Below, in pieces: positions 8,411 through 16,021 of a DNA stretch of 58,577 nucleotides. Positions within the stretch are counted from its first letter, which is position 1; every line of letters begins with the position of its first letter. Position numbers and translations under genes: made by a program. Under the pieces are notes generated by a model, which was given only the letters and a program-made list of their open reading frames with translations, made no database searches and was not told the DNA's origin. This DNA is from Mycobacterium asiaticum (GTDB taxonomy: Bacteria > Actinomycetota > Actinomycetes > Mycobacteriales > Mycobacteriaceae). Location: the NCBI RefSeq assembly GCF_001673315.1, contig NZ_LZLQ01000078.1, positions 1-58,577 on the forward strand. Direction: 5' to 3'.

Positions 8411-10243
8411 ATGAATGGCGGCACCCGGTCAGGGCGGGCGGTGACAGAAGGTCTGCTGCAGATCGAGGACTGCCTGGACGACGACGGCAACATCGTGCTG
8501 CCACCGGAAACCACGCTCATCTCCTTGATCGACCGCAACATCGAGCACGTCGGCGACGAAATCGCGTATCGCTTTCTGGACTACACCGGATCGGGTGAGG
8601 GGCGTGCCCTCGAAGTGACGTGGGAACGGTTTGGGGTCCGGCTGCGCGCCATCGCTGCGCGGATCCAGCAGTTGGCCGGTCCCGGTGACCGAGTCGCCGT
8701 CCTGGCGCCGCAGAGCATCGACTGGGTCGCCGGCTACTACGCGGCGATCAAAGCGGGCACGGTCGCGGTGCCGCTCTTCGCCCCGGAACTGCCCGGACAC
8801 GCGGAACGACTCGACACCGCGCTGCGGGATTCGCGGCCGTCCGTGGTTCTCACCACCACCGCGGCCCGGCCCGCCATCGAGGACTTCCTGGCTACCCTGA
8901 CCGACCTGCGCAAGCCGGATGTCCTCGTCATCGACGAAATACCCGACTCCGCGCAGGAATTGTTCGACCCGGTGCACCTGGACATGGACGCCGTGTCGTA
9001 TCTGCAGTACACGTCGGGAGCGACCCGGCCGCCGATCGGCGTGGAGATCACGCATCGGGCGGTCGCCACGAACCTGGCCCAGATGATCCTGTCGATCGAC
9101 CTGCTGGACCGAAACACCCACGGCGTCAGCTGGTTACCGCTCTACCATGACATGGGTCTGTCGATGATCGGCTTCCCCACGGTGTACGGCGGCCACACCA
9201 CGCTGATGTCGCCGACAGCGTTCGTGCGCCGGCCGCAGCGTTGGATCCAGGCCTTGTCCGACGGATCGCGGACCGGTCGCGTAGTAACCGCGGCACCGAA
9301 TTTCGCCTACGAATGGGCAGCCCAGCGTGGACGACCCGCCGATGGTGACGACATCGACCTCGCCAACGTGGTGTTGATCATCGGTTCGGAGCCGGTCAGC
9401 ATCGACGCGGTTACCGCATTCAACGATGCGTTCGGGCCTTTCGGATTACCGCGCACGGCATTCAAACCGTCCTATGGCATCGCCGAAGCGACGCTGATGA
9501 TCGCCACCATCGACCACGACGCCGAGACGTCCGTCGTGTATCTGGACCGGGAGCGCCTGGGCGCGGGACAGGCCGTCCAGGTCGCGTCCGACGACCCCAA
9601 CGCGTTCGCTCAGGTGTCGTGCGGACACGCGGCCCGAAGCCTGTGGGCGGTGATCGTCGACCCCGATTCCGGTCGGGAAATCCCCGACGGACGGGTGGGG
9701 GAAGTGTGGTTGCAGGGTGACAACGTCGCGCGTGGCTACTGGGGGCGGCCCGAAGAGACACGCCTTGTCTTCGACGCCAGACTGCGGTCGATACTTCCGC
9801 ACGGCAGTCACGCGGACGGCGCCAGGGTTGCCGGAAAGTGGCTGCGCACAGGCGATTTAGCCGTGTACGTGGCCGGTGAAATCTATGTCGTCGGCCGTAT
9901 CGCGGACTTGGTGACCATCGACGGCCAGAACCACTATCCGCAGGACATCGAGGCCACCGTCGCGGCGGCGTCACCGATGGTGCGACGCGGATATGTGACG
10001 GCTTTCGCCGCGCCCAGCGGTGACGGTGAAGGGCTGGTGATCATCGCCGAGCGGGCGACCGGTACCAGCCGCGCCGATCCGGTGCCCGCTATGGACGCCA
10101 TCCGCGCGGCGGTGCGGGCACGGCATGGTTTGTCCGTCGCCGACGTGCGCTTCCTGCCGGCCGGGGCGATTCCCCGCACCACCAGTGGCAAATTGGCGCG
10201 GGTCGCCTGCCGTGCCGCCTACCTCGACGGGACCCTGCGATGA
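8411..10243 (+). CDS. fadD31: Fatty-acyl-AMP ligase (FAAL), FadD31-like
   Basis: A 610-residue adenylate-forming enzyme. Core motifs are YTSGATRPPIG (residues 200-210), PSYGIAEATL, WLRTGDLA and the catalytic-lysine region RTTSGKLAR. The overall plan follows FadD32, including WLPLYHDMGL and HYPQDIE near the C-terminal domain. FAALs activate long-chain fatty acids as acyl-adenylates and pass them to polyketide synthases instead of making acyl-CoA. No PKS is visible here. The neighbourhood (LipD-like gene before, Rv1928c-like SDR, DJ-1, AraC and tpx after) matches fadD31 (Rv1925). A GTG at 8441 (VTEGLLQ) is an alternative start. The second position of the TSGST motif is Ala, a mild variation. 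Confidence 0.85.
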   Translation: MNGGTRSGRAVTEGLLQIEDCLDDDGNIVLPPETTLISLIDRNIEHVGDEIAYRFLDYTGSGEGRALEVTWERFGVRLRAIAARIQQLAGPGDRVAVLAPQSIDWVAGYYAAIKAGTVAVPLFAPELPGHAERLDTALRDSRPSVVLTTTAARPAIEDFLATLTDLRKPDVLVIDEIPDSAQELFDPVHLDMDAVSYLQYTSGATRPPIGVEITHRAVATNLAQMILSIDLLDRNTHGVSWLPLYHDMGLSMIGFPTVYGGHTTLMSPTAFVRRPQRWIQALSDGSRTGRVVTAAPNFAYEWAAQRGRPADGDDIDLANVVLIIGSEPVSIDAVTAFNDAFGPFGLPRTAFKPSYGIAEATLMIATIDHDAETSVVYLDRERLGAGQAVQVASDDPNAFAQVSCGHAARSLWAVIVDPDSGREIPDGRVGEVWLQGDNVARGYWGRPEETRLVFDARLRSILPHGSHADGARVAGKWLRTGDLAVYVAGEIYVVGRIADLVTIDGQNHYPQDIEATVAAASPMVRRGYVTAFAAPSGDGEGLVIIAERATGTSRADPVPAMDAIRAAVRARHGLSVADVRFLPAGAIPRTTSGKLARVACRAAYLDGTLR

Positions 10244-10285
10244 CGGCAACCCCAACGCTCCCGGACCCGCCCGTCCGGACCCAAC

Positions 10286-10306
10286 CGCCCGGCATTCGGC
10301 CGGGCG
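10286..10306. terminator. GC hairpin between convergent fadD31 and SDR genes
   Basis: CGCCCGGC-ATTCG-GCCGGGCG forms a perfect 8-bp stem with a 5-nt loop in the 102-bp gap between the two stop codons. It has no U-tract, as is common for mycobacterial terminators, and could serve both strands. Confidence 0.55.
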
Positions 10307-10345
10307 CATGTGCCCACGGGAACACCTCGGACCGGGCCGCGCGGC

Positions 10346-11113
10346 TCAGGGACAGGTGTATCCACCGTCGATCACCACATCGGAGCCGGTCATATAGCTC
10401 GAGGCCGCGCTGGCGAGGTAGAGATACAGGCCGGTGAGTTCCTCGGGCCGGCCGATGCGCCCCATCGGTATCTTCGGCTCCCATTGCCGGTGGTACTCGG
10501 CCAGAGGCTCGACGAGTTCGGTAAGGATGTAGCCCGGGCTCACGCTGTTGACCCGGATGTTGTGCGGCGCGAACTCCACTGCCATGGCCTTGGTCAGATG
10601 AACAACCGCCGCCTTGGAGGTGCAGTAGTGGCCCACCTGCTGCGGGATGTTGATGATGTGGCCCGACATCGATGCGGTGGTGATGATGGACCCGCCACGG
10701 CCCTGGCTGATCATGGCCCGGGCGCAAGCCTGGGCGGTCAGGAAGACGCCGGTCACATTGGTGTTCTGGATGCGCTCGAATTCTTCCAGCGACATCTCCA
10801 GCATGGGCGTGTCCGAGACGATGCCGGCGTTGCAGACGGCGATGTCGATCCCGCCCAACTCCGCGGTCACCACGTCGACCATCGTGGTCACCTGGTCTGG
10901 ACGGGTGACGTCACACGAGATGGGCACCGCCCGTCCACCCGCCGTCCCGATCTCGTCGGCCAAGGCCGTCAAAGCATCCAAATGCCTTGCTGCGACTGCT
11001 ACTTCGGCGCCCGCCTCAGCGTAGGCCAGGGCAACTCTCTTGCCGATGCCACTGGATGCGCCGGTCACCAGAGCGGTCTTGCCGTGCAGGTCAAACAGGT
11101 CTAATACGCTCAC
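10346..11113 (-). CDS. Short-chain dehydrogenase/reductase (Rv1928c-like)
   Basis: A 255-residue classical SDR. It has the cofactor motif TGASSGIG, the NAG motif (VCNAGIV), the catalytic Ser in TASMSG, YCTSK as YxxxK, and a C-terminus GSDVVIDGGYTCP. The GTG at 11113 gives VSVLDLFDLHGKTALVTG, matching the remembered start and length (255 aa) of M. tuberculosis Rv1928c. An upstream in-frame ATG at 11173 would overlap the divergent NTF2-like gene. The presence of a cofactor-proximal basic residue is not decisive, so NAD versus NADP is open. The substrate is unknown. Confidence 0.9.
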   Translation of the reverse strand: MSVLDLFDLHGKTALVTGASSGIGKRVALAYAEAGAEVAVAARHLDALTALADEIGTAGGRAVPISCDVTRPDQVTTMVDVVTAELGGIDIAVCNAGIVSDTPMLEMSLEEFERIQNTNVTGVFLTAQACARAMISQGRGGSIITTASMSGHIINIPQQVGHYCTSKAAVVHLTKAMAVEFAPHNIRVNSVSPGYILTELVEPLAEYHRQWEPKIPMGRIGRPEELTGLYLYLASAASSYMTGSDVVIDGGYTCP

Positions 11114-11119
11114 ACGCTC

Positions 11120-11125
11120 TAGTGT
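11120..11125 (+). promoter_or_regulatory. Candidate -10 for the NTF2-like gene (leaderless)
   Basis: TAGTGT lies 7 nt before the ATG at 11133 with no ribosome binding site between. It sits 6 bp from the divergent SDR start codon, so the two promoters must interleave. Confidence 0.45.
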
Positions 11126-11132
11126 GTCCGGT

Positions 11133-11609
11133 ATGGGCAAGTTCGCCAAAGCAGAGATCGAAGAAGCCGTCAATCACTACACCAAAGTTGCCGAAGGGTG
11201 TTCCGCGTCAGGTAACTGGAGCCCCTTCGCCGACCTCTTCACCGAAGATGTCGTCTACACCGAACACCACTACGGCGTCTTCCACGGTCGTGAAGCGGTC
11301 CGCGAGTGGATCGTCGACGTCATGGCGCCGTTTCCACACATGCGGTTTCCCTCGGAGTGGATCGCCTATGACGAGCCCAACGACGCCGTGGTCATCATGA
11401 TCAAGAACCTGCTGGACCATCCGACGGACCCGAACGGGGAGCCGTTCTGGTTCCCCAACTGGACCAGATTGGTTTACGCCGGCGCTGGATTGTTCTCCAG
11501 CGAAGAGGACATTTACAACCCGAATCGCGATGCGCCCAAGGTGATTGGGGCGTGGATGCGGGCAGGCGGCAAGCTCGCCACGGACGCGATTCCCGGCTCG
11601 AAGAGCTAA
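11133..11609 (+). CDS. Nuclear transport factor 2-like (SnoaL-like) family protein
   Basis: A 158-residue cone-fold protein. The features are an N-terminal helix with EIEEAVNHYTKVA, then FADLFTEDVVYTEHHYGVFHGREAVREWI, the usual SnoaL/NTF2 layout in which Asp/His residues line a pocket. Members act as isomerases, hydrolases or binding proteins; none of these can be assigned. It is divergent from the SDR gene, with 19 bp between start codons. It ends in a 4-bp overlap of stop codons with the convergent DJ-1 gene (CTAA). Confidence 0.8.
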   Translation: MGKFAKAEIEEAVNHYTKVAEGCSASGNWSPFADLFTEDVVYTEHHYGVFHGREAVREWIVDVMAPFPHMRFPSEWIAYDEPNDAVVIMIKNLLDHPTDPNGEPFWFPNWTRLVYAGAGLFSSEEDIYNPNRDAPKVIGAWMRAGGKLATDAIPGSKS

Positions 11610-12349
11610 GCGGACGAACTGACCGGCCACCGCCTGCGCTTTCGCGCGCGGGCCGCCGAGATCGCCTGCTTCCAGGCGAGCAGGGTGGCGGCGGTTAAAT
11701 TGGCCGGCTTCAGGCTGTCCTTCGACAGCAGGGCGGTGGCGGCCGCCTTGGTGGTGGCCGACGCCTTGGACATGTGCCCGCAGTCGAAGGGTGGCTGCGG
11801 GTCGTATTCGATGGCCAACTGAATCGCTTTCGCGCGGCCTGGACCGCACATCTGTCCGGCGAGCCACAGCGCAAGGTCAAGGCCAGCCGATACCCCGGCG
11901 CTGGTAATCACCTTGTCCTGGTGCACAATCCGCTGATCGCCCACCGGCACCGCGCCGAATGCCTTCAGCGCAGGAAGCGCGATCCAGTGCGATGTTGCGC
12001 GCTTGTCCTGGAGCAGTCCGGCGGCAGCCAGGATCACTGAACCCGAGCACACCGAGGTAGTCCAGCGGGCGGTCTGGTGGGCCTGACGCAGCCAGTCGAG
12101 CAGCTTCTCGTCACGTGCGTGTACCGGAGTCGCCGGGCCGCCGGGCACGAGAATCACGTCCGGCGAAGTCGTTTCGGCCAGGGAGTGCGTGGCACCGAGA
12201 ACCAGCACGCCGGAGTCGGCGGTGATGGGTCCGGCTTCGTGCCAGACGAACCGCACCTCGGCGTCCGGCAATTGGCGCAATACCTCGTAGGGGCCGATCA
12301 TGTCCAAAGCAGTGAAGCCCGGATAGGCCACGAATGCGATCTGGGTCAT
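11606..12349 (-). CDS. DJ-1/PfpI (class I glutamine amidotransferase-like) protein
   Basis: A 247-residue protein with the DJ-1/PfpI fold. VILVPGGPATP and the nucleophile elbow TTSVCSGSVILAAAGLL carry the expected Cys, and the His in SHWIALPAL follows. The ATG at 12349 has a strong AGGAGG upstream, while the extension to 12403 lacks one and would overlap the regulator gene. The Ala/Lys-rich C-terminal 60 residues lie beyond the fold and end in a basic ARARKRRRW tail. It is 19 bp downstream of the GlxA-like regulator on the same strand, so the two are probably co-transcribed, as in Rv1931c-Rv1930c. Family members include isonitrile hydratase-like enzymes and glyoxalase/deglycase proteins. Confidence 0.87.
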   Translation of the reverse strand: MTQIAFVAYPGFTALDMIGPYEVLRQLPDAEVRFVWHEAGPITADSGVLVLGATHSLAETTSPDVILVPGGPATPVHARDEKLLDWLRQAHQTARWTTSVCSGSVILAAAGLLQDKRATSHWIALPALKAFGAVPVGDQRIVHQDKVITSAGVSAGLDLALWLAGQMCGPGRAKAIQLAIEYDPQPPFDCGHMSKASATTKAAATALLSKDSLKPANLTAATLLAWKQAISAARARKRRRWPVSSSA

Positions 12350-12368
12350 CGTTGTGCTCCTCCTGGAA

Positions 12369-13319
12369 CTAGGCGAAAGCCTTGCGGTATTGGTCGGGGG
12401 CAATGCCGACCCGCCGGATAAAGTTGCGACGCATCGTTTCCGCGGTGCCGAAACCGCAGCGCGAAGCGATTGTCACCACGGTGTCGTCCGTCTCTTCCAA
12501 TTGCCGACGCGCGGCTTCGGTCCGAATTCGTTCCACGTACTGGCCGGGTGCTTCACCGACCTCTTCGGTGAACACCCGGGTGAAATGACGCGGGCTCATC
12601 GCGGCGCGGCGGGCCAGGTCGTCCACGCTGTGCGCCCCACCCGGTTGGGCTTCGATGGCTTCCTGAACGTCACGGATGGACGGCCGTTTGGCTCTGGGCA
12701 TCCACACCGGCGCGGCGAACTGCGTCTGACCACCGGGGCGGCGCAGGTAGAGCACCAGCCAACGGGCGACCGTCTGCGCGACGTCGGTGCCGTGATCGTC
12801 TTCGACCAGCGAGAGCGCGAGGTCGATCCCCGACGCCACACCCGCTGCGGTCCAGATGTTTTCGTCGCTGCGGATGAAGATCGGATCCGGATCGACCTCG
12901 ATGTCGGGAAATTCCTCGGCCAACCGGTCGGCGAAGGCCCAGTGAGTGGTGACGCGCCGGCCGTTCAGCAGTCCCGCTTCGGCGGCCAGGAACGCTCCGG
13001 TACACACGGTGACCACGCGTCGCGCCGACCGCGAGACGGCTTTGATCCAGTCGATGACGTGCCGGTCGGCTCGGGCGTTGTCGACGCCGGCGCCGCCGGG
13101 CAGGATGACGGTGTCCACTGGTTCTCGAGGGTTTGGGAGGGCGGCGGCGTAAAAGCGCAGGCCGGTCGGGGTGCTGACGGGTTGGCCGCCGACGGAGCTG
13201 ACAAGCACGTCGTAGCCGCCTTCGGTCAGCATCGAAGCGCCGGTGAAGACCTCATAAGGTCCCACCAGGTCGAGCGCCTGCACACCGGGAAAGCCGACGA
13301 TGACCACCTTGCGTGTCAT
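12369..13319 (-). CDS. GlxA-type transcriptional regulator (DJ-1 domain plus AraC HTH)
   Basis: A 316-residue regulator. The N-terminal DJ-1/PfpI-like domain (VVIVGFPGVQALDLVGPYEVF, VILPGGAGVD, VCTGAFLAAEAGLL) is followed by an AraC/XylS tandem HTH (DDLARRAAMSPRHFTRVF and VTIASRCGFGTAETMRRNF). The DJ-1 part probably senses a ligand and is not expected to be catalytic. The ATG at 13319 begins MTRKVVIVGF, while the upstream extension to 13418 runs into the divergent promoter region. It corresponds to Rv1931c in position. The 158-bp gap to tpx contains three 10-bp direct repeats, which may be its operator. Confidence 0.88.
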   Translation of the reverse strand: MTRKVVIVGFPGVQALDLVGPYEVFTGASMLTEGGYDVLVSSVGGQPVSTPTGLRFYAAALPNPREPVDTVILPGGAGVDNARADRHVIDWIKAVSRSARRVVTVCTGAFLAAEAGLLNGRRVTTHWAFADRLAEEFPDIEVDPDPIFIRSDENIWTAAGVASGIDLALSLVEDDHGTDVAQTVARWLVLYLRRPGGQTQFAAPVWMPRAKRPSIRDVQEAIEAQPGGAHSVDDLARRAAMSPRHFTRVFTEEVGEAPGQYVERIRTEAARRQLEETDDTVVTIASRCGFGTAETMRRNFIRRVGIAPDQYRKAFA

Positions 13320-13377
13320 GAGAATAGTGTCAGCCACCGTTGCCATGGCGTCCACGCCACCTAGCCCACGGATTAGG

Positions 13378-13407
13378 ACATGGCCGAACATGGCCGTACA
13401 TGGCCGT
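13378..13407. repeat. Three 10-bp direct repeats in the regulator-tpx intergenic region
   Basis: ACATGGCCGA, ACATGGCCGT and ACATGGCCGT lie head to tail (13378-13387, 13388-13397, 13398-13407), 59 bp upstream of the regulator start and 71 bp upstream of tpx. The 10-bp spacing puts each copy on the same helix face. They could be an operator for the AraC-type regulator or only a small tandem duplication. Confidence 0.8.
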
Positions 13408-13477
13408 ACCAAGGGCATCGGGACTTCGGCCGGACCCGGGCAAGAACATCAGAGGCGGGGTTGGCAGACTGTGTTGC

Positions 13478-13975
13478 ATGGCACAGATAACCTTGCGCGG
13501 AAATGCGATCAACACCGTCGGCGAGCTGCCCACTGTCGGGTCTCCCGCACCTGCCTTCACGCTGACCGGCGGCGACCTGGGCCCGGTCAGTAAGGACCAG
13601 TTCGACGGGAAAGCTGTGCTGCTGAACATTTTTCCGTCGGTGGACACCCCGGTGTGCGCGACCAGCGTGCGCACCTTCAACGAGCGGATCGCCGAAACGG
13701 GCGCGGCAGTGGTGTGCGTCTCCAAGGACCTGCCGTTCGCGCTGCAGCGATTCTGCGGGGCCGAGGGCATCGAGAACGTCAGTGTGGCGTCGGCGTTCCG
13801 GGACAGCTTCGGTGAGGACTACGGCGTCACCCTGGCCGACGGCCCGATGGCGGGCCTGCTGGCCCGCGCGGTCGTGGTGATCGGACCCGACGGCAACGTC
13901 GTGCACACCGAACTGGTGCCGGAGATCGCTCAGGAACCCGACTATGACGCGGCGCTCGGCGCCCTCAAGTCCTAG
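13478..13975 (+). CDS. tpx: Thiol peroxidase Tpx (peroxiredoxin)
   Basis: A 165-residue Tpx, the same length as the M. tuberculosis enzyme. The peroxidatic Cys60 lies in SVDTPVC and the resolving Cys93 in LPFALQRFC; Cys80 is also present. It reduces hydrogen peroxide and organic peroxides with electrons from thioredoxin in the cytoplasm. The ATG at 13478 begins MAQITLRGNA. It is divergent from the GlxA/AraC regulator across 158 bp containing three 10-bp direct repeats. Its last four bases overlap the stop of a small lipoprotein gene on the other strand. Confidence 0.96.
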   Translation: MAQITLRGNAINTVGELPTVGSPAPAFTLTGGDLGPVSKDQFDGKAVLLNIFPSVDTPVCATSVRTFNERIAETGAAVVCVSKDLPFALQRFCGAEGIENVSVASAFRDSFGEDYGVTLADGPMAGLLARAVVVIGPDGNVVHTELVPEIAQEPDYDAALGALKS

Positions 13976-14121
13976 CCCGGTAACGTAGCGCAGGCCACCG
14001 CACGGAGCTCGAGCGGCGGTTGGGCGGTGACCGGGCAACCGGCGAGCATGAACGCACCGATGACCGTCATCAACAGGCCCAAGGCCACCCGAACCGCCAA
14101 CGTGCGCTGCTTGTCCGTCAT
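13972..14121 (-). CDS. Small putative lipoprotein (49 residues)
   Basis: A 49-codon frame starting at ATG 14121 with CAGGAG upstream (spacing about 6). The N-terminus MTDKQRTLAVR is basic, followed by a hydrophobic segment ALGLLMTVIGAFMLAGC in which LAGC is a good lipobox. The mature part would be only about 22 residues, rich in Pro and Ala, with one more Cys. The stop overlaps that of tpx tail to tail. Its upstream region (14150-14215) contains palindromes. It is too short for a family call; the signal sequence and RBS are the support. Confidence 0.6.
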   Translation of the reverse strand: MTDKQRTLAVRVALGLLMTVIGAFMLAGCPVTAQPPLELRAVACATLPG

Positions 14122-14166
14122 GGGCTGCTCCTGGGTAGCTTGATGCGGAATGTTTGCGGAATGTTA

Positions 14167-14211
14167 GCGTCGCGACGCCCTCTCCGGAACAGCAGACGCG
14201 AAATTATCGCG
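14167..14211. promoter_or_regulatory. Two palindromic elements upstream of the small lipoprotein gene
   Basis: GCGTCGCGACGC (14167-14178) is a perfect 12-bp palindrome, and CGCGA-AATTA-TCGCG (14197-14211) is a perfect 5-bp inverted repeat. An 11-bp direct repeat of the type GCGGAATGTTT lies just to the left. They sit 46-90 bp before the start of the 49-residue lipoprotein gene and may be regulator sites. Confidence 0.4.
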
Positions 14212-14321
14212 AAGTTCTTATTTTGCGCTGGACAATGCGAAAGCTATTGGCTACTAGGGTGTTTCGTGTCAAATGTGTTGACGACGAGCGATGAATAGCC
14301 GAACCCAAGCGGCGGACACCG

Positions 14322-15275
14322 TCAACGTTCGCCCACGAACCGGCCTGCGGTGGCGGCCAGCACCTGCTGGCAGCCGGCCCACATGCCCGCAATGATGTCG
14401 GCGGCCGGTGGCAGGTCCTCGATGCGGCCGGCCACCTGACCCGTGTTGGCGACGCTGGCGTCCATGTCGCCGTCGAAGTAGAGCCGCTGAACCCGTTGCA
14501 AAGCGGCCCCGCCCTGTTCGAATGACGCAGCGGCGTCCAGCCTTTCCGCGGCCGGCGTGCGAATCACCCGCATCATGCGCCGGCCGTCGAGGGGGAGTAG
14601 CACGGTGGATGTTTCGTCCGCACCCACGACCGCTTGCTTGAGGTTGCCGTGCACGGGCGAGTCGGCCGAGGCGAGCAGTCGGGTACCCATCTGCACCCCG
14701 TCGGCGCCGAGCACGAGCGCCGCGGCCATCGACCGGGCATCGCAGATGCCGCCTGCGGCGACGATCGGGACGTCCACATGCGCCGCCACCAACGGCAACA
14801 GCACCATGGTCGAGGCGCCGAACCGGTTCTTGAATCCGCCTCCCTCGACACCTTCGACCACCAGTCCGTCCACCCCGGCATCGACGGCCTTGCGGGCCGC
14901 GGCCAGAGTGCCGACGACGTGGAACACCGTGATTCCTGCGTCGTGGAGGCGCGCGGTGAACAGCGACGGGTCACCCGCCGACGTCGTCACGAAGCGAATA
15001 TCGTTGGCTACCAACAGGTCCACCACGGCGGGATCCCGGTTGAACAACAGGGCGATATTTGCCCCGACAGGCCGGCTGGTGAGTGTGTGCACCCGCTGCA
15101 CGTCGGCGCGGCCCTGCTCGGAGGTGGTTTCGATGATGCCCAGCGCGCCCGCGTTGGACACCGCCGCGGCCAGTTGGGCACCGGCGATATATGTCATCGG
15201 TGCCTGAAGGATCGGAATGTCTACCCGGGCCAGCGCGCACAGCCGATTTACCCCGGACTCTTGGTCAATCGACAT
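14322..15275 (-). CDS. Nitronate monooxygenase-like FMN enzyme with altered active-site His
   Basis: A 317-residue TIM-barrel protein of the NMO/2-nitropropane dioxygenase family. It opens with PILQAPMTYIAGAQLAAAVSN, and the FMN phosphate site is AAGGICDARS...LGADGVQMGTRLL. The usual catalytic His segment (EAGGH) reads EGGGFKN here, with Phe148 where His is expected, so classical nitronate oxidation is doubtful. The start codon overlaps the end of the NYN gene by 11 bp, implying translational coupling in a three-gene operon. Alternatives are an FMN-dependent reductase of FabK type or another oxidoreductase. Confidence 0.85.
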   Translation of the reverse strand: MSIDQESGVNRLCALARVDIPILQAPMTYIAGAQLAAAVSNAGALGIIETTSEQGRADVQRVHTLTSRPVGANIALLFNRDPAVVDLLVANDIRFVTTSAGDPSLFTARLHDAGITVFHVVGTLAAARKAVDAGVDGLVVEGVEGGGFKNRFGASTMVLLPLVAAHVDVPIVAAGGICDARSMAAALVLGADGVQMGTRLLASADSPVHGNLKQAVVGADETSTVLLPLDGRRMMRVIRTPAAERLDAAASFEQGGAALQRVQRLYFDGDMDASVANTGQVAGRIEDLPPAADIIAGMWAGCQQVLAATAGRFVGER

Positions 15276-15672
15276 GTCGTCCCAGCGATCCGGGATCGCG
15301 CGGATCGATTAGGTCGCGAAAGCCCTCGGCCCGGTGTACCGACGCGCCGAGGCTGCGCACCCGTTCGCTCAACGTCCGATCTGATGTCACCACACGGATT
15401 TCGCCGGGCTCGGGGTCTGCCCGCACCAGCCGGACGATCTCGTCGTCGGCCGAATTGGCTGCCGCCCGCGGCGCGTACGCCACCTCGATCGCCGATGATC
15501 GCAGCGGAGTCGAAGGCGGGCGTTCGAAAACCACAGTCACCTGTTCACCGGAGCCGCCACAGGCCCATGCGTCGAGTCGTTCCACCAGGGTGACCATCGC
15601 GCGCCGCCGGTCCTTCCACCAGCCATCCGGCCGGCTGCCGATCACGTTCATGCCATCGACGATCCAGCGCAC
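15265..15672 (-). CDS. NYN/PIN-like ribonuclease domain protein
   Basis: A 135-residue protein beginning MRWIVDGMNVIGSRPDGWWKDRR. The VDGMNV Asp, Asp/Glu residues in NSADDEIV and VTSDRTL are the acidic metal-binding residues of the YacP-like NYN nuclease family. These proteins are predicted RNases acting on structured RNAs; no target is known. It begins 6 bp after the upstream 84-residue gene and overlaps the NMO-like gene by 11 bp, so the three are read as one unit. The pairing of a nuclease with an FMN enzyme is not explained. Confidence 0.85.
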   Translation of the reverse strand: MRWIVDGMNVIGSRPDGWWKDRRRAMVTLVERLDAWACGGSGEQVTVVFERPPSTPLRSSAIEVAYAPRAAANSADDEIVRLVRADPEPGEIRVVTSDRTLSERVRSLGASVHRAEGFRDLIDPRDPGSLGRHVD

Positions 15673-15678
15673 GTCGCG

Positions 15679-15933
15679 TCAGAACCATCGACGCCTGCGG
15701 GATCGCCGCTGATTGACGGCGGCCTCTTCCAACGCCCCGAGCGCATTGATGACCTCGAGCTGCGACAGGATGAGCAACCCGTTGAGCTGCTTGAGCCGTT
15801 CCGGGTTGTTTTCGATTGCGTCTTGATCGTCGACATAGATGCGTAGAAAGTCGCGCAGTGCCTTACTGCCGGTCATCCGCTCGGGCACCTTCATTTGCCG
15901 CAGGATGGCCGCCATGTCGGGCTCATCAGTCAC
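15679..15933 (-). CDS. Small conserved-looking helical protein of unknown function
   Basis: An 84-residue acidic-to-basic protein with an N-terminal MTDEPDMAAILRQMKVPERM, a helical middle with QLNGLLILSQLEVINALGALEEAA and a basic end QRRSRRRRWF. It is the first gene of the NYN/NMO-like operon, with its stop 6 bp before the NYN start. A role as partner or nucleic-acid tether of the nuclease is possible because of the basic tail, but this is inference only. No family was recognised. Confidence 0.7.
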   Translation of the reverse strand: MTDEPDMAAILRQMKVPERMTGSKALRDFLRIYVDDQDAIENNPERLKQLNGLLILSQLEVINALGALEEAAVNQRRSRRRRWF

Positions 15934-16021
15934 AGAACCGCTCCTTCGGGATTGAGTGTCAGCGTTAGCGTAGGAGACCGCACCGGGACGCCGGGCGGCC
16001 TGGGCCGAACACCCGGGTCAC

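Noticed and set aside
12354..13364. 336-codon plus-strand frame
   Set aside because: Antisense of the GlxA/AraC gene, which has full domain motifs.
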